In this document: in pieces, positions 1-5,961 of the stretch
Layout of the letters: each line of letters begins with the position of its first letter
How positions within the stretch are numbered: position 1 is the first letter of the stretch
Assembly: GCA_902766265.1 (NCBI GenBank)
Contig: CACXCY010000103.1
Coordinates: 1 to 6,781 of the forward strand
DNA from: an uncultured Bacteroidota bacterium
GTDB lineage: Bacteria; Bacteroidota; Bacteroidia; Bacteroidales; P3
Reading direction: 5' to 3'
DNA: 6,781 nt
The notes under the pieces: model-generated
Databases searched by the model: none
What the model saw: the letters and a program-made list of their open reading frames with translations, nothing else
Told to the model about the DNA's origin: nothing
Position numbers and translations under genes: made by a program

Positions 1-887
<887 letters not shown>

Positions 888-929
888 TATCAGTTTGGTA
901 TAATTTTGTTGGCATTTTTATGGTGATTG

Positions 930-937
930 CAAATATA
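930..937 (-). promoter_or_regulatory. Bacteroidetes-type -7 promoter box for mutB
   Basis: The minus strand reads TATATTTG, a match to TAnnTTTG, with its last base 43 bases before the mutB ATG. I see no convincing -33 TTTG element at the expected spacing. Confidence 0.5.
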
Positions 938-1110
938 ATATTTATTTTTTATATATCGCGCCTGTGCGCGTTTCTCACCACTTTTTTATGATTATTTTGA
1001 ATTTCGGAGGTGTTCTCCTGCCACAAAATCGAAACCGTTTCCGGGCGGCTTGCGAGGCGTTAGAAAATGTTAATTCAAGAATATTTTCAAAAAATATTTC
1101 GTCTAAATGG

Positions 1111-1139
1111 TTGTACTATCAAATTTTTTTGTACTTTTG
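1111..1139 (+). promoter_or_regulatory. Bacteroidetes-type promoter for the HU gene (-33 TTG, -7 TACTTTTG)
   Basis: The -7 box TACTTTTG (1132-1139) fits TAnnTTTG, and a TTG (1111-1113) lies 18 bases upstream of it, near the usual spacing. Transcription would start near 1145, giving a leader of about 45 bases. The start codon is preceded by an A-rich stretch (AAAAAAGTTTAAGAC), not a Shine-Dalgarno sequence, as is common in this phylum. Confidence 0.65.
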
Positions 1140-1190
1140 CCGTCCGTTTGGAAAACATTTAACCATTAATAATTCAAAAAAGTTTAAGAC

Positions 1191-1475
1191 ATGACAAAAG
1201 CAGAAATCGTATCTGAGATTGCCAACAAGACTGGCATCGAAAAGGTTGCTATTCAAGCAATTGTAGAAGAGTTCATGCGCGTTGTGTAAGAGACGCTGGC
1301 CTCTGGCGAGAACGTCTATCTCCGTGGTTTTGGCAGCTTCATCGTGAAGAAAAGAGCTGAGAAAATTGGCCGCAACATCTCCAAAAACACCTCCGTTGTG
1401 GTGCCCGCTCACTACATTCCTGCCTTCAAACCGGCTAAACCTTTTGTCGAGGATGTGAAGAAAAACGTTAAATAA
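1191..1475 (+). pseudogene. hup: HU-family DNA-binding protein gene interrupted by an in-frame TAA at codon 33
   Basis: HU proteins are small dimeric nucleoid proteins that bend DNA. The frame runs 94 codons from MTKAEIVSEIANKTGIEKVAI to VEDVKKNVK and TAA at 1473. Every HU landmark is in register: the N-terminal helices (2-32), VYLRGFGSF (42-50), the basic arm KKRAEKIGRNISKNT (53-67) and the C-terminal FKPAKPF (79-85). Codon 33 (1287-1289) is TAA, between RVV and ETLASGENVY, where relatives usually have a lysine or another charged residue; one change (AAA to TAA) would explain it. There is no frameshift. Promoter, leader and terminator are intact, and the codons after the stop remain HU-like, so the change is recent or a sequencing/assembly error. 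No ATG with a leader restarts translation behind the stop. Programmed readthrough cannot be excluded. If real, the product is a non-functional 32-residue peptide unless another HU copy exists. Confidence 0.85.
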
Positions 1476-1492
1476 AACGAACCTCACAAATC

Positions 1493-1534
1493 AAAGAAAC
1501 GGGGACGTCCAAACGGATGTCCCCGTTTCTTTTG
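1493..1534 (+). terminator. Intrinsic terminator of the HU gene
   Basis: An 18-bp stem pairs AAAGAAACGGGGACGTCC (1493-1510) with GGATGTCCCCGTTTCTTT (1515-1532), with one G-U wobble (1507/1518) and a 4-base loop AAAC. The descending arm ends in a T-rich run (TTTCTTTTG). It begins 18 bases after the HU stop codon. Confidence 0.92.
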
Positions 1535-1582
1535 TGCATGAAACTCCAACACGAATTGCCGTGAATTAGGTTAGCGAATGAG

Positions 1583-1599
1583 GCGTGTCGGTGACACGC
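1583..1599. repeat. 7-3-7 hairpin, module C
   Basis: GCGTGTC-GGT-GACACGC is a perfect 7-bp palindrome with a 3-base loop. It differs from module B by one compensated base pair and by the loop. Confidence 0.8.
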
Positions 1600-1610
1600 T
1601 ATCTCAAAAA

Positions 1611-1641
1611 CACCACACTACGCCGCAGGCGTAGTGTGGTG
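1611..1641. repeat. 14-bp perfect hairpin, module A
   Basis: CACCACACTACGCC (1611-1624) pairs perfectly with GGCGTAGTGTGGTG (1628-1641) around the loop GCA. The sequence GTGTGGTGATA at its right end (1634-1644) recurs at 1759-1769 in module A'. Not T-tailed, so not an evident terminator. Confidence 0.9.
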
Positions 1642-1665
1642 ATAGTAAGCCATATATACACTCAA

Positions 1666-1716
1666 GCGTCTCGAAGAGACGCCACAGGTCGACAAGGTGG
1701 CGTCTCTTCGAGACGC
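1666..1716. repeat. 20-bp inverted repeat whose arms are themselves hairpins (modules B and B')
   Basis: The arm at 1666-1685 (GCGTCTCGAAGAGACGCCAC) is perfectly complementary to 1697-1716 across an 11-base spacer. Each arm also folds alone as GCGTCTC-nnn-GAGACGC, with loop GAA on the left and TTC on the right. The DNA or RNA could adopt one long stem or two short hairpins. Confidence 0.92.
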
Positions 1717-1737
1717 ACAAAAGAAGGCGCTTTTCTG

Positions 1738-1766
1738 CACCACACGGCACTACGTTTCGTGTGGTG
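1738..1766. repeat. 9-bp hairpin, module A'
   Basis: CACCACACG (1738-1746) pairs with CGTGTGGTG (1758-1766) around an 11-base loop. The stem shares CACCACAC/GTGTGGTG with module A, and its loop keeps CACTACG. It looks like a diverged copy of module A. Confidence 0.8.
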
Positions 1767-1875
1767 ATATTGAGATTCAGCGTCTTCGTCGCTGTTATGG
1801 GAATATCAATTGCTGGCCAATTCCAAGGTGATTTGTGTGCACATTTTGGGGGTATGTCAAAGTTAGCGTAAAGTC

Positions 1876-1906
1876 AGACTTAGGCTAGACTTAGGTTAGA
1901 GTTAGA
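1876..1906. repeat. Short tandem repeat, 11-bp period, about 2.8 copies
   Basis: Consecutive units are AGACTTAGGCT, AGACTTAGGTT and AGAGTTAGA. It sits between the palindromic element and the rpmF terminator. No function is evident. Confidence 0.6.
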
Positions 1907-1932
1907 AATTTTGATTTTTTGTTGCGAATAAC

Positions 1933-1962
1933 AAAAAAGACGTCCTTGTTCGGGACGTCTTT
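1933..1962 (-). terminator. Intrinsic terminator of the yceD-rpmF operon
   Basis: A 10-bp perfect stem AAAGACGTCC/GGACGTCTTT (1936-1945 with 1953-1962) encloses a 7-base loop. On the minus strand it is followed by a run of T (the As at 1933-1938). It starts 26 bases after the rpmF stop. The plus-strand side lacks an unbroken T tract, so it mainly serves rpmF. Confidence 0.85.
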
Positions 1963-1988
1963 CTGTTGTTTTGCAACTTTGCGGAAAA

Positions 1989-2174
1989 CTATTTCTCGGG
2001 GTTCTTCTCGATAGCGAGTTTTCCTCTGTAGTACCCACACTCGGGGCATACATGGTGGTACATAACCTGTGCACCACAGTTGCTGCAAGTAGTCAGCTGA
2101 GCAGCTGTAAGACTGTCATGCGTTCTTCTCTTTGCAGTTCTTGTCTGTGAGAATCTGTGTTTTGGATGTGGCAT
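1989..2174 (-). CDS. rpmF: 50S ribosomal protein L32
   Basis: Structural protein of the large ribosomal subunit, 61 residues, the normal family length. It begins MPHPKHRFSQTRTAKRRTHD, the conserved basic N-terminal tail. It carries a Cys4 zinc ribbon: CSNC (Cys30, Cys33) and CPEC (Cys43, Cys46), followed by GYYRGK. The N-terminal methionine opens the conserved PHPK motif, which fixes the start. The gene lies 23 bases downstream of yceD on the same strand and shares its promoter; a strong terminator follows. This yceD-rpmF pairing is widespread in bacteria. It ends in TAG. Confidence 0.98.
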   Translation of the reverse strand: MPHPKHRFSQTRTAKRRTHDSLTAAQLTTCSNCGAQVMYHHVCPECGYYRGKLAIEKNPEK

Positions 2175-2197
2175 AATTATTAATTTTTTATTATTAT

Positions 2198-2740
2198 TTA
2201 TTTCAAATCAAGAAGTTTTGCCCATCGTGGGTCCACTTCGTCTGTCGGGTTTTCCGATGTCCCGTCGTTGTCGTCGGCGCGTCCCTTGCCGAGGTATTTC
2301 AGCATTTCGGGGTCGCAGGTCGGATGTCCCTCTTCGTCGTCGGGATGCACGTGCTGCATAGGGATGGCCACCGCTACGTATTCGTACATCCATTGTGCCA
2401 GGTCTATCTGGTAGGCCCCCTCGGGGAGGATGGCCACATCTTCGTTGTCACTCTGCTCGGTGTCGCTGAATCTCACACACAGGGTCTCTTCTCCTTCAAC
2501 TGGCACATCAATCTCTCCCAGACATCTGTCGCACTCCGCCTTCACAGTTCCGGAAAATGAAAAAGTGAACATCATTGTCCGTTCAGTTTTCTCCAATTGT
2601 ACGTTAAAATCAACAACCCCGTCGCGCAAATTTTCGTTTTCAAAGGTCGAAAAGAAACTCCCGTCTAACCGATAATTATACTCGTAAATGCCTGGTTTAA
2701 AACCGCTAAATTGTACAATTGTGTCAATATTCCTCTTCAT
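2198..2740 (-). CDS. yceD: YceD/DUF177 family protein, 23S rRNA accumulation-linked factor
   Basis: DUF177 proteins are encoded next to rpmF in most bacteria; the E. coli member is linked to 23S rRNA accumulation and the plant homologues to 23S rRNA processing. This copy has 180 residues, a normal length. It shows the family signature AECDRCLGEIDVPVEG (68-83, Cys70 and Cys73), the middle IDLAQWMYEYVAVAIPMQHVH segment (112-132), PTCDPEM (140-146, Cys142) and the terminal DPRWAKLLDLK (170-180). Several acidic stretches (97-101, 134-137) and a polar tail before the final motif are visible. No signal peptide or membrane segment is seen, so it should be cytosolic. The ATG at 2740 lies 22 bases below a TAnnTTTG box. 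The family assignment is firm; the biochemical role in this organism is inferred. Confidence 0.93.
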   Translation of the reverse strand: MKRNIDTIVQFSGFKPGIYEYNYRLDGSFFSTFENENLRDGVVDFNVQLEKTERTMMFTFSFSGTVKAECDRCLGEIDVPVEGEETLCVRFSDTEQSDNEDVAILPEGAYQIDLAQWMYEYVAVAIPMQHVHPDDEEGHPTCDPEMLKYLGKGRADDNDGTSENPTDEVDPRWAKLLDLK

Positions 2741-2761
2741 TTTCGCACACTAACGAATTTG

Positions 2762-2769
2762 CAAAGATA
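2762..2769 (-). promoter_or_regulatory. Bacteroidetes-type -7 promoter box for yceD-rpmF
   Basis: The minus strand reads TATCTTTG, an exact TAnnTTTG match, ending 22 bases before the yceD ATG. The identical octamer precedes ftsY at the same distance. No clear -33 TTTG is visible. Confidence 0.6.
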
Positions 2770-2824
2770 CATCTTTTTCAGAAATTGTTGAAAAAAGTTT
2801 CTCTGCTTCGCCAAATTTTCTTGC

Positions 2825-2845
2825 AGAGCCCTTGTGGAGGGCTCT
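2825..2845 (-). terminator. GC-rich hairpin downstream of rimO, possible weak terminator
   Basis: A perfect 8-bp stem AGAGCCCT/AGGGCTCT encloses a 5-base loop, about 65 bases after the rimO stop and upstream of the yceD promoter. On the minus strand it is followed by GCAAGAAAATTTGG, not a T tract. It is a poor classical terminator and may be a transcript-end stabiliser or a repeat. Confidence 0.4.
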
Positions 2846-2910
2846 TAATTTGGGCATTCCGTTGTTGGAAAAAATGGGTATCTCTCTTGTGTCGGCTGGC
2901 GTAGGTGCTC

Positions 2911-4203
2911 TCAGGAGGTCTGCAAGGTGCCGATGAGGTCGTTCTCCAAAGCTTCTGTGATGGTGACGTCGTAGAATTCGCCGATTTTCAGCGGCCGCGA
3001 CGAGTATACCAGCACCTCGTCGTCCACCTCGGGCGAGTCGTACTCTGTGCGCCCCACCCAGTAGTCGCTTTCTTGGCGGTCGATGATGGTTTTGAAGGTG
3101 TGTCCCACTTTGGCTTCGTTCTTCTCGAGCGATATCTGCTCCTGCAGCGCCATCAGCTCGTCGACGCGGCGTTGTTTTTCCGCCTCCTCCACAGGGTCGC
3201 CGAGGGCGTAAGCCGGGGTGCCTTCCTCGGGGGAATAGGCGAAAACGCCCATGCGGTCGAAGCGTGTGTCGGCCACAAACTGTTTGAGCTCTTGGAATTG
3301 CTCTTCTGTCTCGCCGGGGTATCCCACGATGAGGGTGGTGCGTATGGCTACGTCGGGCAGCTGCTGGCGGAATTTCTCCAGCAGGCATAGCGTCCCCTCG
3401 CGGTCGATGCCGCGTTGCATGGAACGCAGGATGCCGCTGTCGATGTGCTGCAGGGGAATGTCTATGTAGTTGCAGATATTGTCGTGTCGGCGTATCACCT
3501 CGATGGCGTCTTCGGGAAACGAGGTGGGGAAGGTGTAGTGCAGGCGTATCCAGGCGGCGCCGCTCTCGGTGGCGAGCCGCTCCAGCAAGTCGCCCAACCG
3601 GCAACGGCCGTAGAGGTCGCGGCCGTAGTAGGTGGTGTCCTGTGCGATGACGATAATCTCCTTCACGCCGCCTTCAACCATCTGTTGCGCTTCGGCCACG
3701 AGGTCGTCGATGGGGCGCGATTTGTGGGCGCCGCGTATCATCGGTATGGCGCAGTAGGCGCATCGGCGGTTGCAGCCCTCCGAGATCTTGAGGTAGCCAT
3801 AGTGCGTCGGGGTGCTGAGGGTACGTTCGGCTTCGAAGGGTCCGCGGCTGTCGCGTACCAGGGATTTTATCAGGTCGTCCCACTCGTGGACGCCATAGAA
3901 GGCATCAATCTCGGGAATCTCGCGCCGCAGCTCGTCGCGGTAGCGCTCCACCAGGCATCCGGCTGCGATGATACGGCGGCGTTTGCGGCCGTTGGTTTTG
4001 ACTTCCACTTGTTGCAGCAACGTGTTGACCGACTCTTCCTTGGCGTCGCCGATAAAGCCGCAGGTGTTCACGATGACCACATCGCAGTCGTTCTTTGCGC
4101 GGTCGAAGTAGACGTCGATGCCGGCTTTGCGCAGATGGCCGGCGATGTTCTCCGAGTCAACGGTGTTCTTGGAGCATCCGAGGGTGATGATGTTTACTTT
4201 CAT
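2911..4203 (-). CDS. rimO: Ribosomal protein S12 methylthiotransferase RimO (radical SAM)
   Basis: RimO adds a methylthio group to the beta carbon of a conserved aspartate in ribosomal protein S12, using two 4Fe-4S clusters and S-adenosylmethionine. The protein has 430 residues, normal for the family. The N-terminal UPF0004 domain supplies Cys10 (ITLGCSKN), Cys48 (NTCGFI) and Cys83 (AGCLVERY). The radical SAM triad is Cys144, Cys148 and Cys151 in SEGCNRRCAYCAIP. The barrel continues through YIDIPLQH and TLIVGYPGETEEQF. A C-terminal TRAM domain spans roughly residues 365-430. ITLGCSKN, not ...TLGCK, together with GYPGETEEQF, favours RimO over the tRNA enzyme MiaB. The gene begins 5 bases after the ftsY stop, so the two are almost certainly co-transcribed and perhaps translationally coupled. 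It ends in TGA. Confidence 0.97.
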   Translation of the reverse strand: MKVNIITLGCSKNTVDSENIAGHLRKAGIDVYFDRAKNDCDVVIVNTCGFIGDAKEESVNTLLQQVEVKTNGRKRRRIIAAGCLVERYRDELRREIPEIDAFYGVHEWDDLIKSLVRDSRGPFEAERTLSTPTHYGYLKISEGCNRRCAYCAIPMIRGAHKSRPIDDLVAEAQQMVEGGVKEIIVIAQDTTYYGRDLYGRCRLGDLLERLATESGAAWIRLHYTFPTSFPEDAIEVIRRHDNICNYIDIPLQHIDSGILRSMQRGIDREGTLCLLEKFRQQLPDVAIRTTLIVGYPGETEEQFQELKQFVADTRFDRMGVFAYSPEEGTPAYALGDPVEEAEKQRRVDELMALQEQISLEKNEAKVGHTFKTIIDRQESDYWVGRTEYDSPEVDDEVLVYSSRPLKIGEFYDVTITEALENDLIGTLQTS

Positions 4204-4208
4204 GGATG

Positions 4209-5165
4209 CTATTTCTCCCCGAAGAGCGATTCTACAAATTCGTAGGCGTTGAAGACCTGCAGGTCGGTCATTCTCTCGCCGAGGCCTATATATCGCACGG
4301 GTATCTTGAATTGGTCGCTGATGCCGACGATGACACCGCCCTTGGCGGTGCCGTCCAGCTTGGTGACGGCGAGGGCGTTGACCTCGGTGGCGGCGGTGAA
4401 CTGGCGTGCCTGCTCGATGGCGTTCTGTCCGGTGGAGGCATCCAGCACCAGCAGCACTTCGTGCGGCGCGTCGGGCACCAGCTTCTGCATCACTTTCTTT
4501 ATCTTGGTTAGCTCGTTCATCAGCCCTACCTTGTTGTGCAACCGTCCGGCGGTGTCAATCAGCACGACGTCGGTGTCTTTGGCTAAGGCCGATTGCAGCG
4601 TGTCGTATGCCACCGAGGCGGGGTCGGCGTTCATGCCCTGTTGCACGATGGGCACGCCCACGCGCTCGCTCCATATGGTGAGCTGATCCACGGCGGCAGC
4701 GCGGAAGGTGTCGCTGGCGCCCAGCATCACGCTTTTGCCGGCTTGCTTGAACTGGTAGGCGAGTTTGCCGATGGTGGTGGTCTTGCCTACACCATTGACG
4801 CCCACCACGAGGATGACGTAGGGTTTCTTGGGCAGCGGGGAGGCAAAGTCTTCGAACTCGTCGTTGTGGTGCTGGTTCAGCAACGTGGCAATCTCCCCTT
4901 TGAGGATGCCGTTCAGCTCGCCGATGCCGATATATTTGTCGCGCTTCACGCGATCTTGTATGTTGGCGATGATTTTCAGGGTGGTGTCCACGCCAACATC
5001 CGACGAGATGAGCATCTCTTCCAGGTTGTCGAGCACCTCGTCGTCGACCGACGATTTGCCCAGCACCGTCTTGGAGAGTTTGGCGAAGAATCCTTCCTTG
5101 GTTCTGGCAAGTCCGCTGTCCAGCGTGGCTTTCTTCTCTTTACTGAAAATGGAGAACAATCCCAT
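4209..5165 (-). CDS. ftsY: Signal recognition particle receptor GTPase FtsY
   Basis: FtsY is the membrane-associated GTPase that receives SRP-ribosome complexes and hands them to the translocon. I chose the ATG at 5165 (MGLFSIFSKEKK). A longer frame opens at 5276, but its extra 37 residues read through the promoter box and the upstream terminator and are not FtsY-like. The product is 318 residues: a short N-terminal segment with FAKLSKTVLG (27-36), the N domain, then the G domain. GTPase motifs are GVNGVGKTT (122-130), DTFRAAA (152-158), DTAGR (204-208), TKLDGTAKGG (268-277) and GLGE (294-297). The long acidic A domain of E. coli FtsY is absent, as in many bacteria, so membrane contact probably relies on the N-terminal helix. 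DTFRAAAVDQL and the GLGERMTDLQVF ending indicate FtsY, not Ffh; no M domain is present. The stop is TAG. Confidence 0.97.
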   Translation of the reverse strand: MGLFSIFSKEKKATLDSGLARTKEGFFAKLSKTVLGKSSVDDEVLDNLEEMLISSDVGVDTTLKIIANIQDRVKRDKYIGIGELNGILKGEIATLLNQHHNDEFEDFASPLPKKPYVILVVGVNGVGKTTTIGKLAYQFKQAGKSVMLGASDTFRAAAVDQLTIWSERVGVPIVQQGMNADPASVAYDTLQSALAKDTDVVLIDTAGRLHNKVGLMNELTKIKKVMQKLVPDAPHEVLLVLDASTGQNAIEQARQFTAATEVNALAVTKLDGTAKGGVIVGISDQFKIPVRYIGLGERMTDLQVFNAYEFVESLFGEK

Positions 5166-5187
5166 AGCGTTTAGATAATAGATTTTG

Positions 5188-5195
5188 CAAAGATA
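5188..5195 (-). promoter_or_regulatory. Bacteroidetes-type -7 promoter box for ftsY-rimO
   Basis: The minus strand reads TATCTTTG, an exact TAnnTTTG match, ending 23 bases before the chosen ftsY ATG. This supports the short ftsY start. A clear -33 element is not seen. Confidence 0.6.
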
Positions 5196-5227
5196 CGAAA
5201 AAAAGTGGAGATATGCCGCAGGGACAT

Positions 5228-5258
5228 AAAAAAAAGCTCCTGCTTCACAGCAGGAACT
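5228..5258 (-). terminator. Intrinsic terminator of the rpmG-DUF4295 operon
   Basis: On the minus strand AGTTCCTGCT pairs with AGCAGGAGCT (10 bp, one G-U wobble) around the loop GTGA and is followed by eight T (5228-5235). It lies 55 bases after the DUF4295 stop and separates this operon from the ftsY promoter. Confidence 0.92.
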
Positions 5259-5313
5259 CTCATTATGAAAACCCATAAAATTCCCTTGTTCGGGGAGATT
5301 TATTCAATAAAAA

Positions 5314-5469
5314 TTATTTCTTCTTCAAGTATTCCTGGACGCTGTCAGAGGGAATCACTTCCTCTGCGAATGTATAGGCATTGGTCTTGGGCGAGCGCAC
5401 CATGCGGATAACTTTCGCATAGCTCTTGCCTGTGGCGGTCTTCAGGGTTGCAACAACTTTCTTTGCCAT
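5314..5469 (-). CDS. DUF4295 family small protein
   Basis: This 51-residue basic protein begins MAKKVVATLKTATGKSYAKV, contains IRMVRSPKTNAY and ends SDSVQEYLKKK. These features match DUF4295, a family of about 50 residues known to me mainly from Bacteroidetes and encoded next to L33. Its function is unknown. Size, lysine-rich ends and linkage to rpmG suggest a ribosome-associated role, but that is inference. It follows rpmG by 18 bases, shares its promoter, and is closed by a strong terminator. A purine-rich Shine-Dalgarno-like stretch precedes the ATG, unlike the A-rich leaders of most genes here. No signal peptide, membrane segment or cysteine is present. Confidence 0.9.
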   Translation of the reverse strand: MAKKVVATLKTATGKSYAKVIRMVRSPKTNAYTFAEEVIPSDSVQEYLKKK

Positions 5470-5475
5470 AGTTCT

Positions 5476-5487
5476 ATTCCTTCCTTA
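5476..5487 (-). promoter_or_regulatory. Shine-Dalgarno-like ribosome binding site of the DUF4295 gene
   Basis: The minus strand reads TAAGGAAGGAAT in the short gap after rpmG, about 9 bases from the DUF4295 ATG. It is notable because the HU leader in this window is A-rich without GGAGG-type pairing. It supports the start at 5469. Confidence 0.5.
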
Positions 5488-5676
5488 TTATTTGATTTCT
5501 TTGTGTACGGTGACTTTCTTCAGGAACGGGTTGTATTTCTTCAGTTCCAGACGTTCAGGGGTGTTCTTCTTGTTCTTGGTCGTGACGTAACGCGACATAC
5601 CGGGTACTCCGCTGTTCTTCTGCTCGGTGCATTCCAATATTACCTGCACTCTTGCGTCTTTATTTTTCTTTGCCAT
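5488..5676 (-). CDS. rpmG: 50S ribosomal protein L33
   Basis: Large-subunit ribosomal protein, 62 residues. I start at the ATG at 5676 (MAKKNKDARVQVILECTE); an in-frame ATG at 5700 would add eight residues of promoter and leader sequence. Conserved segments are RVQVILECTE (9-18), SRYVTTKNKKNTPERLELKKYN and the end VTVHKEIK. Only one cysteine (Cys16) remains, so this is the zinc-free type of L33, while L32 in the same window keeps all four zinc cysteines. It is the first gene of a two-gene operon with DUF4295. The L28 gene (rpmB) often found just upstream is absent. Confidence 0.97.
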   Translation of the reverse strand: MAKKNKDARVQVILECTEQKNSGVPGMSRYVTTKNKKNTPERLELKKYNPFLKKVTVHKEIK

Positions 5677-5697
5677 TTTCTTTTTGTTTTGGAGTTG

Positions 5698-5726
5698 CAA
5701 AAGTACTACTTAATTTTGATTTGGCA
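5698..5726 (-). promoter_or_regulatory. Bacteroidetes-type promoter for rpmG-DUF4295
   Basis: The minus strand has -7 TACTTTTG (5698-5705) and a TTG (5724-5726) 18 bases upstream, the same arrangement and same octamer as at the HU promoter. It ends 22 bases before the rpmG ATG. Confidence 0.65.
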
Positions 5727-5785
5727 AGGACTTTATGAACTTTTTTTTGTTGATAGATTAGAATTTATTGATTTTTATGTATTTA

Positions 5786-5929
5786 TAAATCTGCTTTTTC
5801 GTTGCCTCCCAGTATGAATGCTGTTTTGATATTGCTCAAAATGAGGTAGAAGTTATCAAATTTGTCTTGTTTTTGCTGACGGAGGGCATATTGGGTGGAT
5901 GTTGCTGTATCTTCCAACAAACGAGCGTA
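5786..5929 (-). pseudogene. 48-codon coding-like orphan frame, possible 3' remnant of an unidentified gene
   Basis: This minus-strand frame runs between in-frame stops at 5930-5932 and 5783-5785 and contains no ATG. Its middle part, TSTQYALRQQKQDKFDNFYL followed by ILSNIKTAFILGGNEKADL, has the amphipathic, balanced composition of a real protein end, unlike the AT-rich spacer around it. I do not recognise the family. Upstream of the frame there is a stop and no start, so it looks like the tail of a gene whose front was lost. A TTG start at 5920 is possible, but no ribosome binding site lies close to it. It sits 32 bases after the reductase stop and just above the rpmG promoter, where rpmB is often located. 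Confidence 0.35.
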
Positions 5930-5961
5930 TTATTTGGTTTTTAAAGAAGCTCCTTGCGGGG

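Larger units (their letters stand above)
888..1190. other. Divergent intergenic region between mutB and the HU gene
   Basis: This AT-rich spacer of about 300 bp holds no credible gene. It contains one promoter-like box for mutB (minus) and one for HU (plus). There is a small hairpin CGCGC-ctgt-GCGCG (957-970), an 11-bp odd palindrome GAAACCGTTTC (1031-1041) and an AT-rich inverted repeat (1080-1098) just above the HU promoter. A 76-codon open frame on the plus strand overlaps the HU promoter and has no recognisable protein features. Confidence 0.7.
1583..1794. repeat. Roughly 210-bp nested, concentric palindromic element (REP/MITE-like)
   Basis: The element has three hairpin modules on each side of one centre: C (1583-1599), A (1611-1641), B (1666-1682), then B' (1700-1716), A' (1738-1766), C' (1778-1794). 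Midpoints of the C/C', A/A' and B/B' pairs fall at about 1688.5, 1688.5 and 1691. The left outer arm ACGCTATCTCAAAAACACC and the reverse complement of the right arm, ACGCTGAATCTCAATATCACC, are clearly related. The whole element is therefore an imperfect long inverted repeat built from smaller palindromes. It encodes nothing recognisable and has no obvious target-site duplication. Its position between two terminators, at convergent gene ends, is typical of REP-like or MITE-like elements. That class assignment is inference. Confidence 0.8.
1541..1988. other. Gene-free convergent intergenic region with repeats
   Basis: This lies between the convergent HU and rpmF transcription units. I see no gene in either direction: the one 60-codon frame here simply translates the palindromic repeats. 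Contents in order are a degenerate direct repeat CACGAATT/CGTGAATT (about 1550-1567), the nested palindrome element (1583-1794), a short tandem repeat (1876-1906) and the rpmF terminator (1933-1962). Confidence 0.75.

Noticed and set aside
901..908. TAATTTTG, a plus-strand match to TAnnTTTG
   Set aside because: There is no -33 element at the right spacing and no plus-strand gene for nearly 300 bases; chance is likely in this AT-rich spacer.
1031..1041. GAAACCGTTTC odd palindrome as a possible LacI-type operator
   Set aside because: The centre is not the usual CpG type, only 5 bp pair, and no regulator is nearby.
1119..1487. 122-codon minus-strand frame over HU
   Set aside because: It is antisense to a recognisable HU frame and crosses the HU promoter and part of its terminator.
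1585..1767. 60-codon plus-strand frame in the palindromic region
   Set aside because: It only translates the hairpin modules (for example ASRRDAT from GCGTCTCGAAGAGACGC) and has no leader or protein features.
1583..1794. CRISPR array or tRNA cluster
   Set aside because: The repeats are inverted and nested, not regularly spaced direct repeats with unique spacers, and no cloverleaf fits.
2750..3604. 284-codon arginine-rich minus-strand frame overlapping rimO
   Set aside because: It is the alternate frame of rimO with a composition typical of GC-rich shadows (many Arg, His, Pro); RimO motifs lie in the other frame.
3415..4245. Long plus-strand frames opposite rimO and ftsY
   Set aside because: They are complementary-strand shadows; rimO and ftsY are unambiguous on the minus strand.
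5166..5276. N-terminal extension of FtsY from an ATG at 5276
   Set aside because: It would run through the rpmG-DUF4295 terminator and the ftsY promoter box; MGLFSIFSKEKK at 5165 is the typical FtsY beginning.
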